The notes beneath the pieces are model-generated. The model was not told the origin of the DNA, searched no databases, and saw only the letters and a program-made list of their open reading frames with translations. 64,000 nt of DNA from Metarhizium brunneum (taxonomy: Eukaryota; Ascomycota; Sordariomycetes; Hypocreales; Clavicipitaceae): positions 2,170,001-2,234,000 of the forward strand of contig NC_089422.1 in assembly GCF_013426205.1 (NCBI RefSeq), given 5' to 3'. The position numbers were made by a program, and so were the translations under genes. This document shows, piece after piece, positions 1-10,317 of this stretch. Within the stretch, counting starts at the first letter, position 1, and the number at the start of each line of letters is the position of its first letter.

Positions 1-195
1 GGGGTCTCGTGTCGAACTGCAGATTGGCTTTTTGCCTCGATCCAATCGGCCCAATCCTCGTGGAGACGTGCCTCGGTTCGAGTGGCTCTACCCCACAACC
101 TGTCGCAATCCCCACGTCGATAAATACGGGGTCATTTGGACACAGCAGTGCAAGTGAAGAACAGAGTGATGTGAAGAATAGAGAAGGAAAAAAAA

Positions 196-1127
196 ATGGC
201 ACAAACGCTCGAAACCCGTGATATCCAAAAGCTCATCGACCAGGTCACCCGAGACGGGTACGTGGTCATCCCGCACGCCTTCTCCGCCAGCCAAGTGTCC
301 CAGGCCAAGGCGGAGGTGGCGCGGCTGTCGGGGACGGCGGAGGCGGGGCCGGCCGGGCAGGCGGGGCGGAACGCGTTCGAGGGCCTGCGCACGCAGCGCA
401 TCTATGCGCTGCTCAACAAGGCGCGCTGCTTCGACCAGTTCGCGCTGCACCCGGCGGTGCTCGCGCTCAACGACCACTTCCTCGACGACGGGTACTTGCT
501 GAACGCGCTGCACAGCGTCAACATTGGGCCGGGGGAGGCGGCGCAGAGGCTGCACCACGACGACCAGTACGTGACGGTGCCGAGGCCGCACCGGCCGTTT
601 GGCGCGGTGGGTGTTCTTCCTTTTTCTTTTCCTTTTTTTTTTCGCTGCTGAGAATGATGGCGTGTTTTGTTATTATTATTATTATTTTAATTTTTTACTG
701 ACAATACAAGGCCATCATGGTCGCGTTGGACGACTACACCCCGACCAACGGCGGCACCAACGTGGTCCCCCGGTCGCACACGTGGGCCGGCGACCGGGTG
801 CCCGCGCGGTCCGAGGCTGTCGCCGTGGCCATGCCCGCCGGCAGCATCGTGTACTTTGTCGGGACGCTCTGGCACGGCGGGGGCCGCAACGCCTCGGGCG
901 CGGGCAGGCTGGCGCTGACGGTGCAGTACTGCCAGCCGTGGATGCGGCCGCTGGAGAACCAGCTGCTGGCCGTCGACTGGGACAAGCTCGACGACCTGCC
1001 GCCGCGCCTCGTCGGCATGATGGGCTACAAGGTCGGCGCGCCGTTTATCGGCTACGTCGACGGCCGGAGCCCCCGGACCAGGGTGACGGAGCTGCTGGGG
1101 AGGTGGAGGGCGCGGAGTAAGCTGTGA
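196..1127 (+). CDS. PhyH-family Fe(II)/2-oxoglutarate dioxygenase
   Basis: Two exons, 196-606 and 711-1127, joined across a GTGGGT...ACAAG intron, give a 275-residue protein. Seen: the HxD iron-binding pair lies in the run L-H-H-D-D-Q (His120, Asp122), the distal histidine is in TLWHGGG (His192), and Arg203 in GRLALTVQY is placed to bind the 2-oxoglutarate carboxylate, so the whole iron/cosubstrate triad is present. Known: enzymes of this family hydroxylate or desaturate small molecules, in fungi often in secondary metabolism; length fits the short fungal PhyH type. No signal peptide or membrane segment is visible, so it is probably cytosolic. Inferred: with the regulator that converges on its 3' end and the transporter beyond, it may belong to a small metabolic cluster. 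The substrate cannot be read from sequence. The start is the first in-frame ATG, following an A-rich stretch. The intron has a run of TAT triplets. Confidence 0.88.
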
Positions 1128-1394
1128 GTGCGTCGTTGATGTGACGAGGCGTCGCAGGCTGGTGCTGTGGTCTGTGGCACTGGGTACTTGAGTTGACTGG
1201 TAACACGGGATATCTGGACATCTGGAGTTGGGCACCTGCAACATCAACGTCGATGGACCACATGCATGTACCCACGGTAGCACAACGTGTAGCAGCACTA
1301 ATATATTTGCCCCCCAACAAGTACCTAGGTAGGCATACTTGACAGTACTGCCAACGCAAACAAGCAACATTGAATGTCAACATTCCATGTTGAA

Positions 1395-3277
1395 TTACGC
1401 GCATCGCCCGGCCCCCCAAAGCGCCTCCAGCTCGGCCACCTCGCCCTCCACGCCAACACCAATGCCCGTCGCGGCCCTCATCCTCCGCACGCACGCCCTC
1501 ACGGCGTCCTGCTGCGCCGGGTGCGTCACCTCCCGCGCGGCGAGCAGCAGCCCCGCGACGAGCACCGGATCCCACTGCTCCGCGAGGTCGTTGGCGCACG
1601 CCATGCCCGCCAGGGTCCGGACGTGCCAGCCCCGCGACGAGGCCGCCGCGCGCCCGGGGAGCCTCCGGTGCAGCAGCCGCGGCTTGTCGGCCAGCAGCAG
1701 CAGCGAGCACAGGTGGTACGCGGCGTTGGCATTCATGGCCAGCGCGTGCGTGTACAGCTGCACGGGGAGCGAGGCGTCGGCGTCGGCGTCGGCCTCGAGG
1801 CTGCCCATGTCCAGCGCCGGCCGCATCGTCGCCGGCCGCCGGTCCCGCCACGCCTGGCAGCTCGTCCACAAGGAGAGCCACTTTGCCGCCCAGGTGCCTG
1901 GGTTCGGCGACGTGCACATGGAGTCTTGGAGGAGCGGCTGCGGGAGCGGCAGAGATGCGTCGTGGACGAGGTGCAGGGCCACGGTGAGGTGGTGCATCGA
2001 CCACAAGTACGCGGCGCCGGGGTACTCGGGATTCCACGCCGGCGGGAAGCCTTGCGGGGAGTAGAATGACCTCGGCGTCAGGGGCCGTTGGCGCAGAATG
2101 ATGGACGATGCCAGGTCTTTCGTGTGCAAGTGCATGTTAGTCCCCGGGCCATTGACGGCGGTGCAGAGTCTGGAGCCCTGGACATGGACGTACCGAAGCG
2201 TGAATGGAGCTTGCAGAGAGTCCGCAGCGGCTCCTCGATCGAAAGCGCCGTCGCGTCCGGGCCTACGAGTCCCATCTCGCGCGCCGCGCGGCTCCTCCAT
2301 TGCGACGGCCCTGATTGCAGATACTCGGTGATGCCTGAGAGTGAGTCTGCCATCCTTCTGGCAGGGCCCTCGAGGGCACGCATCCGCGTCTTCTGCGTTT
2401 GTCCGTCCGCCGCGTCTCTCTGTTGACGAATCAGAGCCACCTGGTTCGCAGATAATTCGAGAATCACGCTCTGGATCGGCGGGTGTTCCTGTGCAAGGCG
2501 CATAATGTCCGTTCCAAACGTCGACGACAAGTCCCCGGCCTCCATCCAGGGAACCGTGGTGTACCGGAAATGACGTAGCAGGGCGAGGTGCTTGCGCCCC
2601 GCGGATACATCTTTTGTAGCGAAATACCCGTCCCAATCTACGAGCGGCAATTCTCTTTTGCGGTCCTCGGTGAAAGGGGCGGTTGTGAGAAGAGAGTCGA
2701 TGGTGATGCTGCTGGGGCGCGAGTCGCGAACGTCTAGCTGTTGAGAGTCTGAGTGTCTGCGGATATGTCTGCCGAAGCCGCCGCCGTTGTTATCTGTATT
2801 GGATGGTTCGGATACAGGTGACAGCGGTTCGTTCACAAACTGGACATGTTAGACGATGCACTCTGGCTTGCCGTGTTCGGCAATGGGACAGTCCAAAGCC
2901 GCCATAATACCTTGATGCGAGCATACCGACTGTTTCTCACCCTCACGGACTCAACAACATCCCCTGCAGTCGACTTGGGGATAAACTGCAATTCGGGATA
3001 CGCGCACGTTACCCCTCTCGCCTCACAGCTCGTACACCTTGGCTTCCGCTCATCGCCTACAACACCAGACGTTAATTTCTCCCCTTCCTCTTGTAGATCT
3101 GGCGCCGATGCTGGGGCCCCTCGGGCATCATGCAGGATACCACCCGAAATAGCCCGGGGCACATGGCGAAATCAGGGGAATGGGATCGTAGCTACATTTT
3201 CTCCGTCTCTTTCGACAAGAGAGACATCCGGTGCGGACGCGGCGCTTGTTTTCTGGGATGGAGCGTATCACAGGCAT
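1395..3277 (-). CDS. Zn2Cys6 fungal transcription factor
   Basis: Four exons on the minus strand, 3277-3196, 3056-2911, 2839-2194 and 2116-1395, keep frame exactly and give 531 residues. The zinc cluster is split by the first intron: the halves GCLSCRKRRRK and CDERKPRCTSCEARGVTC join to give cysteines 18, 21, 28, 35, 38 and 45, the canonical CX2CX6CX6CX2CX6C spacing. The third intron has a GTACGT donor and a GACTAAC branch site. Residues from about 90 to the end are an alpha-helical region like the fungal-specific transcription factor domain 2 (PF11951 type). Role by family: nuclear DNA-binding regulator of nearby or metabolic genes; its target is unknown. It converges on the dioxygenase gene (267 bp between stops) and lies upstream, on the same strand, of nothing else but follows the sugar-type transporter. 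High GC in the last exon creates long open frames on the other strand, which are not genes. Confidence 0.9.
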
Positions 3278-3710
3278 ATGGGGCCGTCTAAGAAGCCGCT
3301 GGTCATGGCCGGACTGGAAGCGTCTCGCGGGGAGAAGAGAGAGAGAGAGAGAGAGACGAATGAATGAGTGTTGGTTCTGCTGGCCTGCCGTTTTGTTTTT
3401 CTGGGGTGAGGTGTGGGATCAGGGACTGGCGGGCATGGATGGATCATGGATGCGAGCTTATGGTGGCTGCCATTATTGGCTTGAGGAGCTGGATCCATCA
3501 TGGAGCATTTGCATCAATCCATGCCACACTCATGACAAAGCCGGGGGGAAAACGTGAGCGACTCCATCGGGTGGCGCCGACTCCCACGGGTCATCTGATG
3601 GTTTGCTCATGGTGAGCATTCTGGCTGCCATTCATTGTCGCACACGCCCTGGAACAAATCGCTTTGGCCATTCTCCTCACTGCGCATTCAGAGCAGAAAT
3701 ACTAGTCATA
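3278..3710. other. Intergenic, regulator promoter and transporter 3' side
   Basis: 433 bp between the regulator's start codon and the transporter's stop codon. It contains a purine run (GA dinucleotides, about 3334-3356) that on the minus strand is a CT tract just upstream of the regulator's start, a common feature of fungal promoters. No convincing gene is seen here. Confidence 0.5.
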
Positions 3711-5635
3711 CTACAGTGCTTCAATGTGCTTCTCAACGCCAGCCTTGGCCGTCCTGTCGACGCGGCCCTCCAGCAACGCCGTGAGCCCGACTTCTCTCTG
3801 CGCCTCGCGCAATAACTCTGCATCCCTCTCACCGGTATGGCTGCCAAACACACGGTCCATCTCTTCAAGAGTGGCGTTTTTTGTTTCCGGTAGGCAGAAC
3901 CACACCCAGAAAATGCCGGCTGTGAGGAACACGGCAAAGAAGATGTAGGTGCCCCACGCCCATGCCTCCAGCATCGGCGGCACAAAGAAGGCAATGGCAA
4001 AGTTGTTCAACCAGTTGCTCATGGCACCGATTGATGCGCCCTTGGCCCTAATAGACAGGGGGAAGATTTCCGATATCAGTGTCCATGACACCGGGCCCCA
4101 GGTGGCACCGAAGCCGGCGATATACACCCAGATCAGGGCTTGCATTTCTGTTAGCTCGCAACCACAACACATGAGAGGGAGGGCTACAGAAGATAGAAGA
4201 GACTCACCAACTGCTGTCCAGCCAGCAGCCACGTGGTTAGGCCAGTCGTGTCTAAATTTGGCAACAATGATGCCCACAATGACCATGCTGACGCCCATGA
4301 CGACCGAGCCAACTAGCAACATTGGTTTTCGGCCGACCCGGTCGATAATCAACTGGTTTCTGTTAGTCCTTTGCTTTCATAGACATGATCACTGCTCTTA
4401 CCATTGCGGGCACCGTGCTTATTAAAAACACAACGCCAGTCACACCCGTCGCCAGGAGTGCGATGGTGCCTCCCGTAAGCCCCAGACTCTGGAATATGTT
4501 GGTGGCATAATAAATAACTGCAACAAGTTAGTTTGAAGCATGTTAATAAGAGAATAAGGCTACTTTCTCGCGTCGATCCCACTCCACTGTTGCCAAGTCA
4601 TCGTTAGAAAACCTGTCATAATTCGTTTCATATTATCCTTGGTTCGAAAACAGTTGATGTATTGGGCGATTTGCTCGCGGAAAGCGCTCTTGCTCCCTTG
4701 CTCGGCCATGCGAGGGAAATCTCTAGCAAAAGCCTTCCTCTCAAATACGGCCTCTGCTTTTATTTCAAGAAATTCGACTTGCACAAGCTCGTGGTCAGCG
4801 GGAAGCTTTCGCATCCAGGCCAGGGTGGATTTGGCTTCGTCGTCACGGCCCACCTTGACGAGCCACCGAGGAGAGAAGGGCATGAACCAGATACCAATTG
4901 CCAGAGCCACGGCAGGAATACCTTGAACAATGGAGGGTATCCTCCACGCCAGATTGGACTGAGAATCACCAGTACCGCCAATGTAGTTGCTTCCATAGCC
5001 AACCCAGAAGGACAACATGATACCCAGGATAGTGGCGAATTGATAAAACGACACCAGCAGCCCTCTCATTTCCGGAGCCGACAACTCGGCATTGTACAAA
5101 GGTCCAACGCCGCTAAACAGTCCTACGCCGACACCTGTAAAGAATCTCCCGGCATATAGCAGGGATGGTAGGCCGTCACGAGCACCAATGTACAAGTAGC
5201 TCCCCAGAATGACCCAGCAGCAAGCAATAAACATGGTATACTTTCGGGAAATAAGTTCTCCGAGTACACCCGCCGACAGAGAGCCCACGATACCACCAAG
5301 CTGCAGAACTGAAGTGAGCCAGCCCGTTGCAGAGGACGATTCAACCACCGATGGGAAGTTTTTCATAAAGCGTGTCATGACAAGGGATTGGCCAAGAACA
5401 CCTTGTTGGTAGCCATATTCAAACCCGCCCAATCTACAGATACAAAGGTTAGTTTCAACGTGAGCCAAATGTCAAGAGGCGGGAGGGCATACGAGGCAAA
5501 GAAGGCAATGAAGATCACCTTGGGGTTGGATCGGATAGACTCCCACAACGACTTCTTTCCCGCCAGAACCCTTTGCGCCGGTTCCAAGGGAACACTTGTC
5601 GTGGCAGCCTCGGTATCCGAGGGCATATTGGACAT
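3711..5635 (-). CDS. MFS sugar-type transporter with an irregular splice donor
   Basis: Five minus-strand exons, 5635-5493, 5433-4568, 4517-4402, 4352-4208 and 4138-3711, give 565 residues. Twelve hydrophobic segments, SRKY after TM2, the PFSPRWLVK loop after TM6, QQWSGIDA in TM7 and the PETKNATLEEMD tail identify a sugar porter of the major facilitator superfamily; the plasma membrane is likely, the substrate (hexose, disaccharide or polyol) unknown. The ATG at 5635 is preferred; the frame upstream offers only TTG. Odd point: keeping the family motif across the second intron needs a GA...AG intron (donor GAAAGT where GTAAGT would be normal, 4567-4518). A GT donor 15 nt upstream (exon end 4583) keeps frame but deletes SGIDA, and the GT at 4563 breaks the frame. 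The fourth intron (4207-4139) is 69 nt without a stop, so retention would also keep frame. Divergent from the next regulator. Confidence 0.85.
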
Positions 5636-6709
5636 GATTGCAGATTCAAGGCCAAACGGCAAAGGGGTGTATAGGGGGGAAAAGACAAATCTTGACCAAC
5701 TCTTCTCCTACTCAAGATGAATATCGAGGAGCGTGTTCCCCCATCTTTATATATTAGACCAAAGTTCATGTATGTTGCTGCCCCGGAAAGTCACCCCGTA
5801 TCCCCCGTCTTTGAGTCAGTCACCCCATGGGTCACCGCAGTCGGTGATGCTGCAGCGCAACCCTCAACGGTCCTTGCCGCGGTTCTTGGCCGGGATATTG
5901 AAGAGGTGCATAGGCTACGCCCCCCGTTTTGGGACATGCCAAAGCAGAAGCGGATACTCAATCGCCGCGTCAATTGGTCCGCGGCTGGGGCAAAGGCGAG
6001 GGCTAAGTTGCCCCTTTCAGGCGCGCTACAGGACGCCATGGTTTTGCGGTTTTGGTTACGCGAAGCTGCGATGGGTTCAGGCAGGTTTTGCCATGGCAGC
6101 TGACTTTCGCAGACTTGGGTCTTGACCCATTCGTGGTATGATGCGGTGGTCGACACGAAGCTAATTCGGATGGGTGATGATGCCAGAGGTTTGTGATGGC
6201 GGTGCTCGCAGGGCGGGGGCAGCCAAAGGTTGCGTGCACATGTGGTGTTGGTCCAGACCGGGGCCTACTGGCGTACATGCAGAAATATTGATGCTGATAC
6301 AACAATGAAGAATTCAATGACTGGAATTCCCGTCCGAGTATGCAGACGTATCGTTGTGTTGTACATACGGCTCCCTTTGCAGTCTGAAATTTCTCAATGC
6401 CGCGTTACCAGGCAGGCAAAGGAAATCTTTGCGCGGCAGGGGCGAATCCTTGAGCCTGGTCGAAGCTTCTTTAACCATCCGACATCCACGAGGCAGGTGC
6501 GATTGTGTGGGCCTCGCCTTGGGGAGGTGCATGGTCTGTGTGGTCTGTGGGGTCCCTGTGGGGTCGACGGTTGATGAAATCCGTGTCACATCTTCTTTAC
6601 TGCCTTGCTCCAGCTTCATCTCTATGCTCATCTAGAGAGTGTATTCGCTGATCATGATTGTTCTGTGATTTTAAGTCGCCTGGTGCCCAACAACACCTTC
6701 CATCGCGCC
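5636..6709. promoter_or_regulatory. Divergent promoter region, transporter and second regulator
   Basis: 1,074 bp separate the two start codons, so both genes are presumably controlled from here. Short open frames occur but none shows family features or convincing splice sites. I could not identify a specific operator; the region is a candidate binding site for either neighbouring regulator. Confidence 0.5.
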
Positions 6710-8137
6710 ATGGCCGACCCCTACGAGCCACAATTCCTGTCGCCAGCATCCTCGGCCACTCCTGATGAATACTCGGCCAACCCCCGTTTCATCGAACTCC
6801 AAGAAGAGCTTCGGTGCGTCCTCTTTGCAGGCGTAAGCTCCCATGATCCCAGCAAGACTACTACTCCCGAGCACGTTTCAGATCAACAGCGACCGCCCGA
6901 TGAACTCCCAGTCCAGCAGTCCAAGTTTGACTTCTCCAGGGTCCCGGGTATTCCCAAGATCAAGCTTATTCACTACTTCAAGAACTGGATCGTCGAGTGT
7001 GCGCCGTATCTTGACAAGTTTGACCATGAGCGACACTTTGGTATCCATGTGCCCATCATGGCTGAGCGGTCGCCGCCATTATTCTACGCCGTTTTAGCCT
7101 TTTCCGCCCGTCAGATAGAGCGAAAAGCACTCTTGGAGAAGAGCTACGACAGCTTGGAATTGTATCAGGAGTCCATCAGGCTCCTTGCCCCTAGCTTGCA
7201 AGCCAAGGACTCCAACATGCTGGTGACGGCTTGTATACTCGCCGTCTTGGAGCTCATGTCCGGCAGCCCTCGCAACTGGCGTCGCCACATCGAAGGCTGC
7301 GCGGCCTTGTTTGAATTCTTCGAGATTACCGGCTTCTCGGGCGGCCTGCTGCAGGCAGTCTTCTGGTGCTATGCACGCATGGAACTTTGCGGAGCCATCA
7401 TATCCGGTGGTGCAGAGAGTACAGTCCTCCCGCTGAATAAATGGATTCCTCCGTTGCCAGCAGGCGTCTCAACCAATGATGAAATTGACGAATTCGCGCG
7501 GACAACGTTCTATCAGAGCGGGCGGGATAATACCGGTATGCATGCCAACTGGGCCGTGTATCTGTGTGCAAAGACATGCGACCTGACGTACCGGAGGACG
7601 AGGGTTCTAGAGCTGCAAGAACCAGACGAGTTGGATACCAGACCGTTCGTCGAGCAATGGACTAGACTATGGGGCGACTTGCAACTCTGGCTGGAATCAA
7701 GGCCGTGGTCAATGCTGCCAACTACTACCACGCCGCCGCCGGAGCCGTTCCAAGAGCAAGTCTTTCCCGCCATTTTGTTTTCCAATTACCCGGCCATCTC
7801 ATCTAACCAGATGTACCACGCGGCATGTATTCTAATGTTGGAAACACGGCCTCCAGAGGTACAATTGCCGTCTCCACAAAGCTCGCCCATCTGGCATGCA
7901 AGACGAGTCTGCGGAATATCATGGACGAACCCGCACAAGGCGAGCCTCATTAATGCTATTCAGCCGCTCTATCTGGCGGGGCGGCTACTCACCCATCCGA
8001 GCGAACAGGTTCAAGTCGCAAGGCTATTCCGTATCATTGATCGGACTACAGGGTGGGGAGCATTATGGCGATTGCGGGATCTAGAGGCAGAGTGGGGATA
8101 CAAGCCCGGCGAGATACTGGGCAGAGCAAATGTATGA
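6710..8137 (+). CDS. Fungal transcription factor domain protein lacking a visible zinc cluster
   Basis: Intronless frame of 475 residues from the ATG at 6710 (context CGCCATGG); the open frame extends upstream to 6605 but that part is low in coding character. The sequence has the alpha-helical pattern of the fungal-specific transcription factor domain (PF11951 type): a run around residues 95-130 with KLIHYFKNWIVECAPYLDKF, then FYAVLAFSARQIER, and a long C-terminal helical part ending in LRDLEAEWGYKPGE. Proteins of this kind often carry an N-terminal Zn2Cys6 cluster; none is visible here or in the frames just upstream, so it may act without one, or a 5' exon has been missed. Role is inferred as a transcriptional regulator. 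Divergent from the sugar-type transporter with a shared 1.1-kb upstream region, so the transporter is a plausible target. Confidence 0.82.
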   Translation: MADPYEPQFLSPASSATPDEYSANPRFIELQEELRCVLFAGVSSHDPSKTTTPEHVSDQQRPPDELPVQQSKFDFSRVPGIPKIKLIHYFKNWIVECAPYLDKFDHERHFGIHVPIMAERSPPLFYAVLAFSARQIERKALLEKSYDSLELYQESIRLLAPSLQAKDSNMLVTACILAVLELMSGSPRNWRRHIEGCAALFEFFEITGFSGGLLQAVFWCYARMELCGAIISGGAESTVLPLNKWIPPLPAGVSTNDEIDEFARTTFYQSGRDNTGMHANWAVYLCAKTCDLTYRRTRVLELQEPDELDTRPFVEQWTRLWGDLQLWLESRPWSMLPTTTTPPPEPFQEQVFPAILFSNYPAISSNQMYHAACILMLETRPPEVQLPSPQSSPIWHARRVCGISWTNPHKASLINAIQPLYLAGRLLTHPSEQVQVARLFRIIDRTTGWGALWRLRDLEAEWGYKPGEILGRANV

Positions 8138-8597
8138 TGACCTACAAGGCCGGGTTTTTACATGAAGACAAAATGAGGCGGATTAAGCTTAATTGAAGGT
8201 CACGCCCTGCCCGACGATGAATCATGGCTGGTCCCAGAGGGCTGGTCAGCTGAAGCTCAGGCGTGAATCTAGTCTCCTTTGGGGATTCGGCCTCGGCGCA
8301 CCAAGCTGCATAGCGCGGTGATTTAGCAAGAAATTCGCCGTGTCATGCTTGCGAATGATGGTCATTTTTTGCCAGCCCGAGGTATTCAACTATTTAACAG
8401 CAGTTATGCCCGTGCAGTTCGTCGAACCATCAGAGCCTATGTACCCAAGCTCAGATCAGACAACTGCAAGCATTCAGTCATTTATGCGGGCTGCTCGCGA
8501 CCCTATTCTTTTTATACACTAGCTAAAGGATACATTCGGCCGAAAAACACCACTGACAATTGTCCTCCAATTTACCAATTTCCCCAGCAGTCGCAAC
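8138..8597. other. Intergenic
   Basis: 460 bp between the second regulator and the repeat-containing frame. A TTTTTATACAC stretch near 8509-8519 could serve as a TATA-like element for the following frame. No gene is seen. Confidence 0.4.
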
Positions 8598-9143
8598 ATG
8601 TGCTGGCCCTCACGACAAGACAGGAGCCAACAGCTGGATCGCAAGACGCAGCACTACAATGCGCGTCCCGTGCCCGTGGCCCAACCCAGTGTCAAAAGCC
8701 AACCGCTAGATGTCAACACGCAGCACTGCAATGCGCGTCCCGTGCCCATAGCCCAATCCAGTGTCAAAAGCCAACAGCTGGATGTCAGCACGCAGCACTG
8801 CATTGCGTGTCCCATGCCCGTGGCCCAACCCAGTGTCAAAAACCAACAGCTGGATGTCAACACGCAGCACTACAATGCGCGTCCCGTGCCCATGGCCCAA
8901 TCCAGTGACAGGAGCCTGAAGCGCAAGACGCCGACGCCGAAACCGCGAAAGAAACACAACCATGGGTATTCGTCCAGTTACGGGGGTAGGGGCAGTTCGT
9001 ATGGCGGTGGTTCATATGATGGTGGTTCATATAGTGGTTATTCGTATAGTTGTGATGGTGGTGGTTCGTATGGCGGTGATAGTGGTGGTTGCGGAGGCGG
9101 CGACAGTGGTGGTGGTGGAGGAGGAGATGGAGGTTACTACTAG
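8598..9143 (+). CDS. Possible tandem-repeat, Gly/Ser/Tyr-rich protein
   Basis: A 181-codon frame beginning with ATG. Residues about 11-105 are four copies of a 24-residue unit of the form QQLDVNTQHYNARPVPVAQPSVKS-like sequence, followed by a basic stretch (KRKTPTPKPRKKH) and a tail of about 60 residues made almost only of Gly, Ser, Tyr and Asp (SSSYGGRGSSYGG and similar). No signal peptide, membrane segment or known domain is seen. The layout resembles low-complexity proteins that bind nucleic acid or condense, but that is only a resemblance. Because the repeat unit is 72 bp, all three forward frames stay open through it, and substitutions between copies do not clearly favour silent positions in this frame, so coding is unproven. 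I do not recognise a family. An upstream intron could change the N-terminus. Confidence 0.4.
   Translation: MCWPSRQDRSQQLDRKTQHYNARPVPVAQPSVKSQPLDVNTQHCNARPVPIAQSSVKSQQLDVSTQHCIACPMPVAQPSVKNQQLDVNTQHYNARPVPMAQSSDRSLKRKTPTPKPRKKHNHGYSSSYGGRGSSYGGGSYDGGSYSGYSYSCDGGGSYGGDSGGCGGGDSGGGGGGDGGYY
8627..8914 (+). repeat. Four tandem copies of a 72-bp unit
   Basis: Copies begin at 8627, 8699, 8771 and 8843, each with CCAAC(A/C)GCT near the start and a GTGTCAAAA-like end; the fourth copy diverges at its end. Spacing is exactly 72 bp, so the reading frame is preserved. Copies differ at roughly one position in eight, which suggests the array is not very recent. Confidence 0.93.
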
Positions 9144-10096
9144 CCATGGTGGATATGGATTATTATGATGTATATTCCTCGAGTTGCGTGTATGCGTTGG
9201 TATTAAATGGCATTCAAGACTGCTTGTGCTGGGACAAGAGCGTATTTGAAGGCACAGCTCTGGGAAGCTATTGCTTGTTGCTGCACAATTGCGAGGAGAA
9301 TCAGGAACATTGATGATACTGCGTTTATTCTTGGCTGAGATGAAGTAAGTAGGAAATATTACGAGCAGAGAAGAATAAGTAAACATGTCCCATTCTGGGA
9401 ACCACGATGGCCACCACCGAGGAGAATGCTGTTGTAGCCGGTTTCCCGCAAGAGGCAACGCCACGCACGCAACGGACTTTATGGCCTCCTTCGGGGAAAA
9501 AAAAAGAAGTAGAAGAAAAGAAGAAAGGAGTCAAAAAGCTGCCAAATCCCCCGCCTCATCTGCATCATTTTCTCCCAAGGCGCTACCCGTTCCATGTTCC
9601 CACGCATCGCCGGGTCATCCACGCCCCACAACGATCGGCTACCCGAATCAGCTGGCCCTCCGGAATCCACACCTCGGCGGCTCAGCCCGGGCCATACATC
9701 CGCGCATCCAGGGATAGGAACAGATGCCAACTCTAAGAGTCCATGTGCAACTCAAGCCCGTCTCCATCTCCCCTCTGTGGCGAAAATATAAATTAGGCCG
9801 AGTCGCTGCCTCAGATTATATCCTTACTGATTGCCGGCCAGGCAGTAAATAAGTCGGCCAACACCGCAATAATATTCCCACTTACACCTTACATACTTAT
9901 ATCCCACCCCGAAAGAAAGAATATAAAATAAAATAGAATAAAAATGCCCTTCCCCTATAACGCGTGCTCCTCGTGGGCGCAAATATCGGTATAAGCGCCA
10001 CCAGTAGTACAGAGTATGTAAATTCTTTTTAAAAAAAAAAAAGGTTTCCCTGTAAGCCGGCTTGCTGATTTCGCGGGGCGGCGCGTTTATTTCCAG
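9144..10096. other. Intergenic with AT-rich segment
   Basis: About 950 bp. It contains an A-rich stretch (9915-9945), a poly-A run (about 10030-10042), and a short stretch at 9961-9987 that reads RVLLVGANI, like the start of a Rossmann-fold protein, but follows an in-frame stop and could be chance. No intact gene is seen. Confidence 0.4.
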
Positions 10097-10317
10097 ATGA
10101 ATTACACGATTACATAGATGACGGCGGGCGTAAGCTGGGCATGCTGGTGGAAAAACTTGTCAACTTGCCGTATCCGCTGCTGGAGAGCGGGAGCGAGCAT
10201 GTGCGTATCGGACAGCCGCTGGACGCGTCGGCCGAGTCGTATGCCGAGTTTGTGGCCGCCAGGGAGGCCATGTCTGAGATGATTGCGGATGCTACGCTCC
10301 CTCATTTCGAGCTTTGA
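10097..10317 (+). pseudogene. Orphan 3' coding exon or gene relic
   Basis: From an intron-acceptor-like TTTATTTCCAG, an open frame runs 73 codons to a TGA. It reads like real protein: DELHDYIDDGGRKLG, then KLVNLPYPLLESGSEH, then YAEFVAAREAMSEM and ATLPHFEL. Codon use is biased to G/C at third positions, unlike the AT-rich flanks. No matching 5' exons were found upstream; an in-frame TGA lies about 30 bp before the acceptor. Either the rest of the gene has been deleted, or the first exons are too short or too diverged to see. I do not recognise the family, so no function is given. Confidence 0.45.

Noticed and set aside
1045..2037. 330-codon minus-strand frame over the end of the regulator
   Set aside because: Overlaps the true minus-strand exon in another frame; Arg/Ala/Gly-rich shadow without motifs.
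4349..4582. Alternative transporter frame after the GT donor at 4563
   Set aside because: It would shift the reading frame and end within 80 codons, losing half of the transporter; it is the likely outcome of mis-splicing, not a gene.
5717..6156. Several 100-130 codon frames in the transporter/regulator divergent region
   Set aside because: Overlap each other in three frames on both strands, with no motif and no consistent splice sites.
8627..8914. CRISPR-like regular repeats
   Set aside because: Units are contiguous 72-bp copies without spacers, in a eukaryotic genome.
9027..9464. Minus-strand His/Thr/Ile-rich frame near 9.1 kb
   Set aside because: Complement of GGT/GGA triplet runs in the Gly-rich tail; no independent support.
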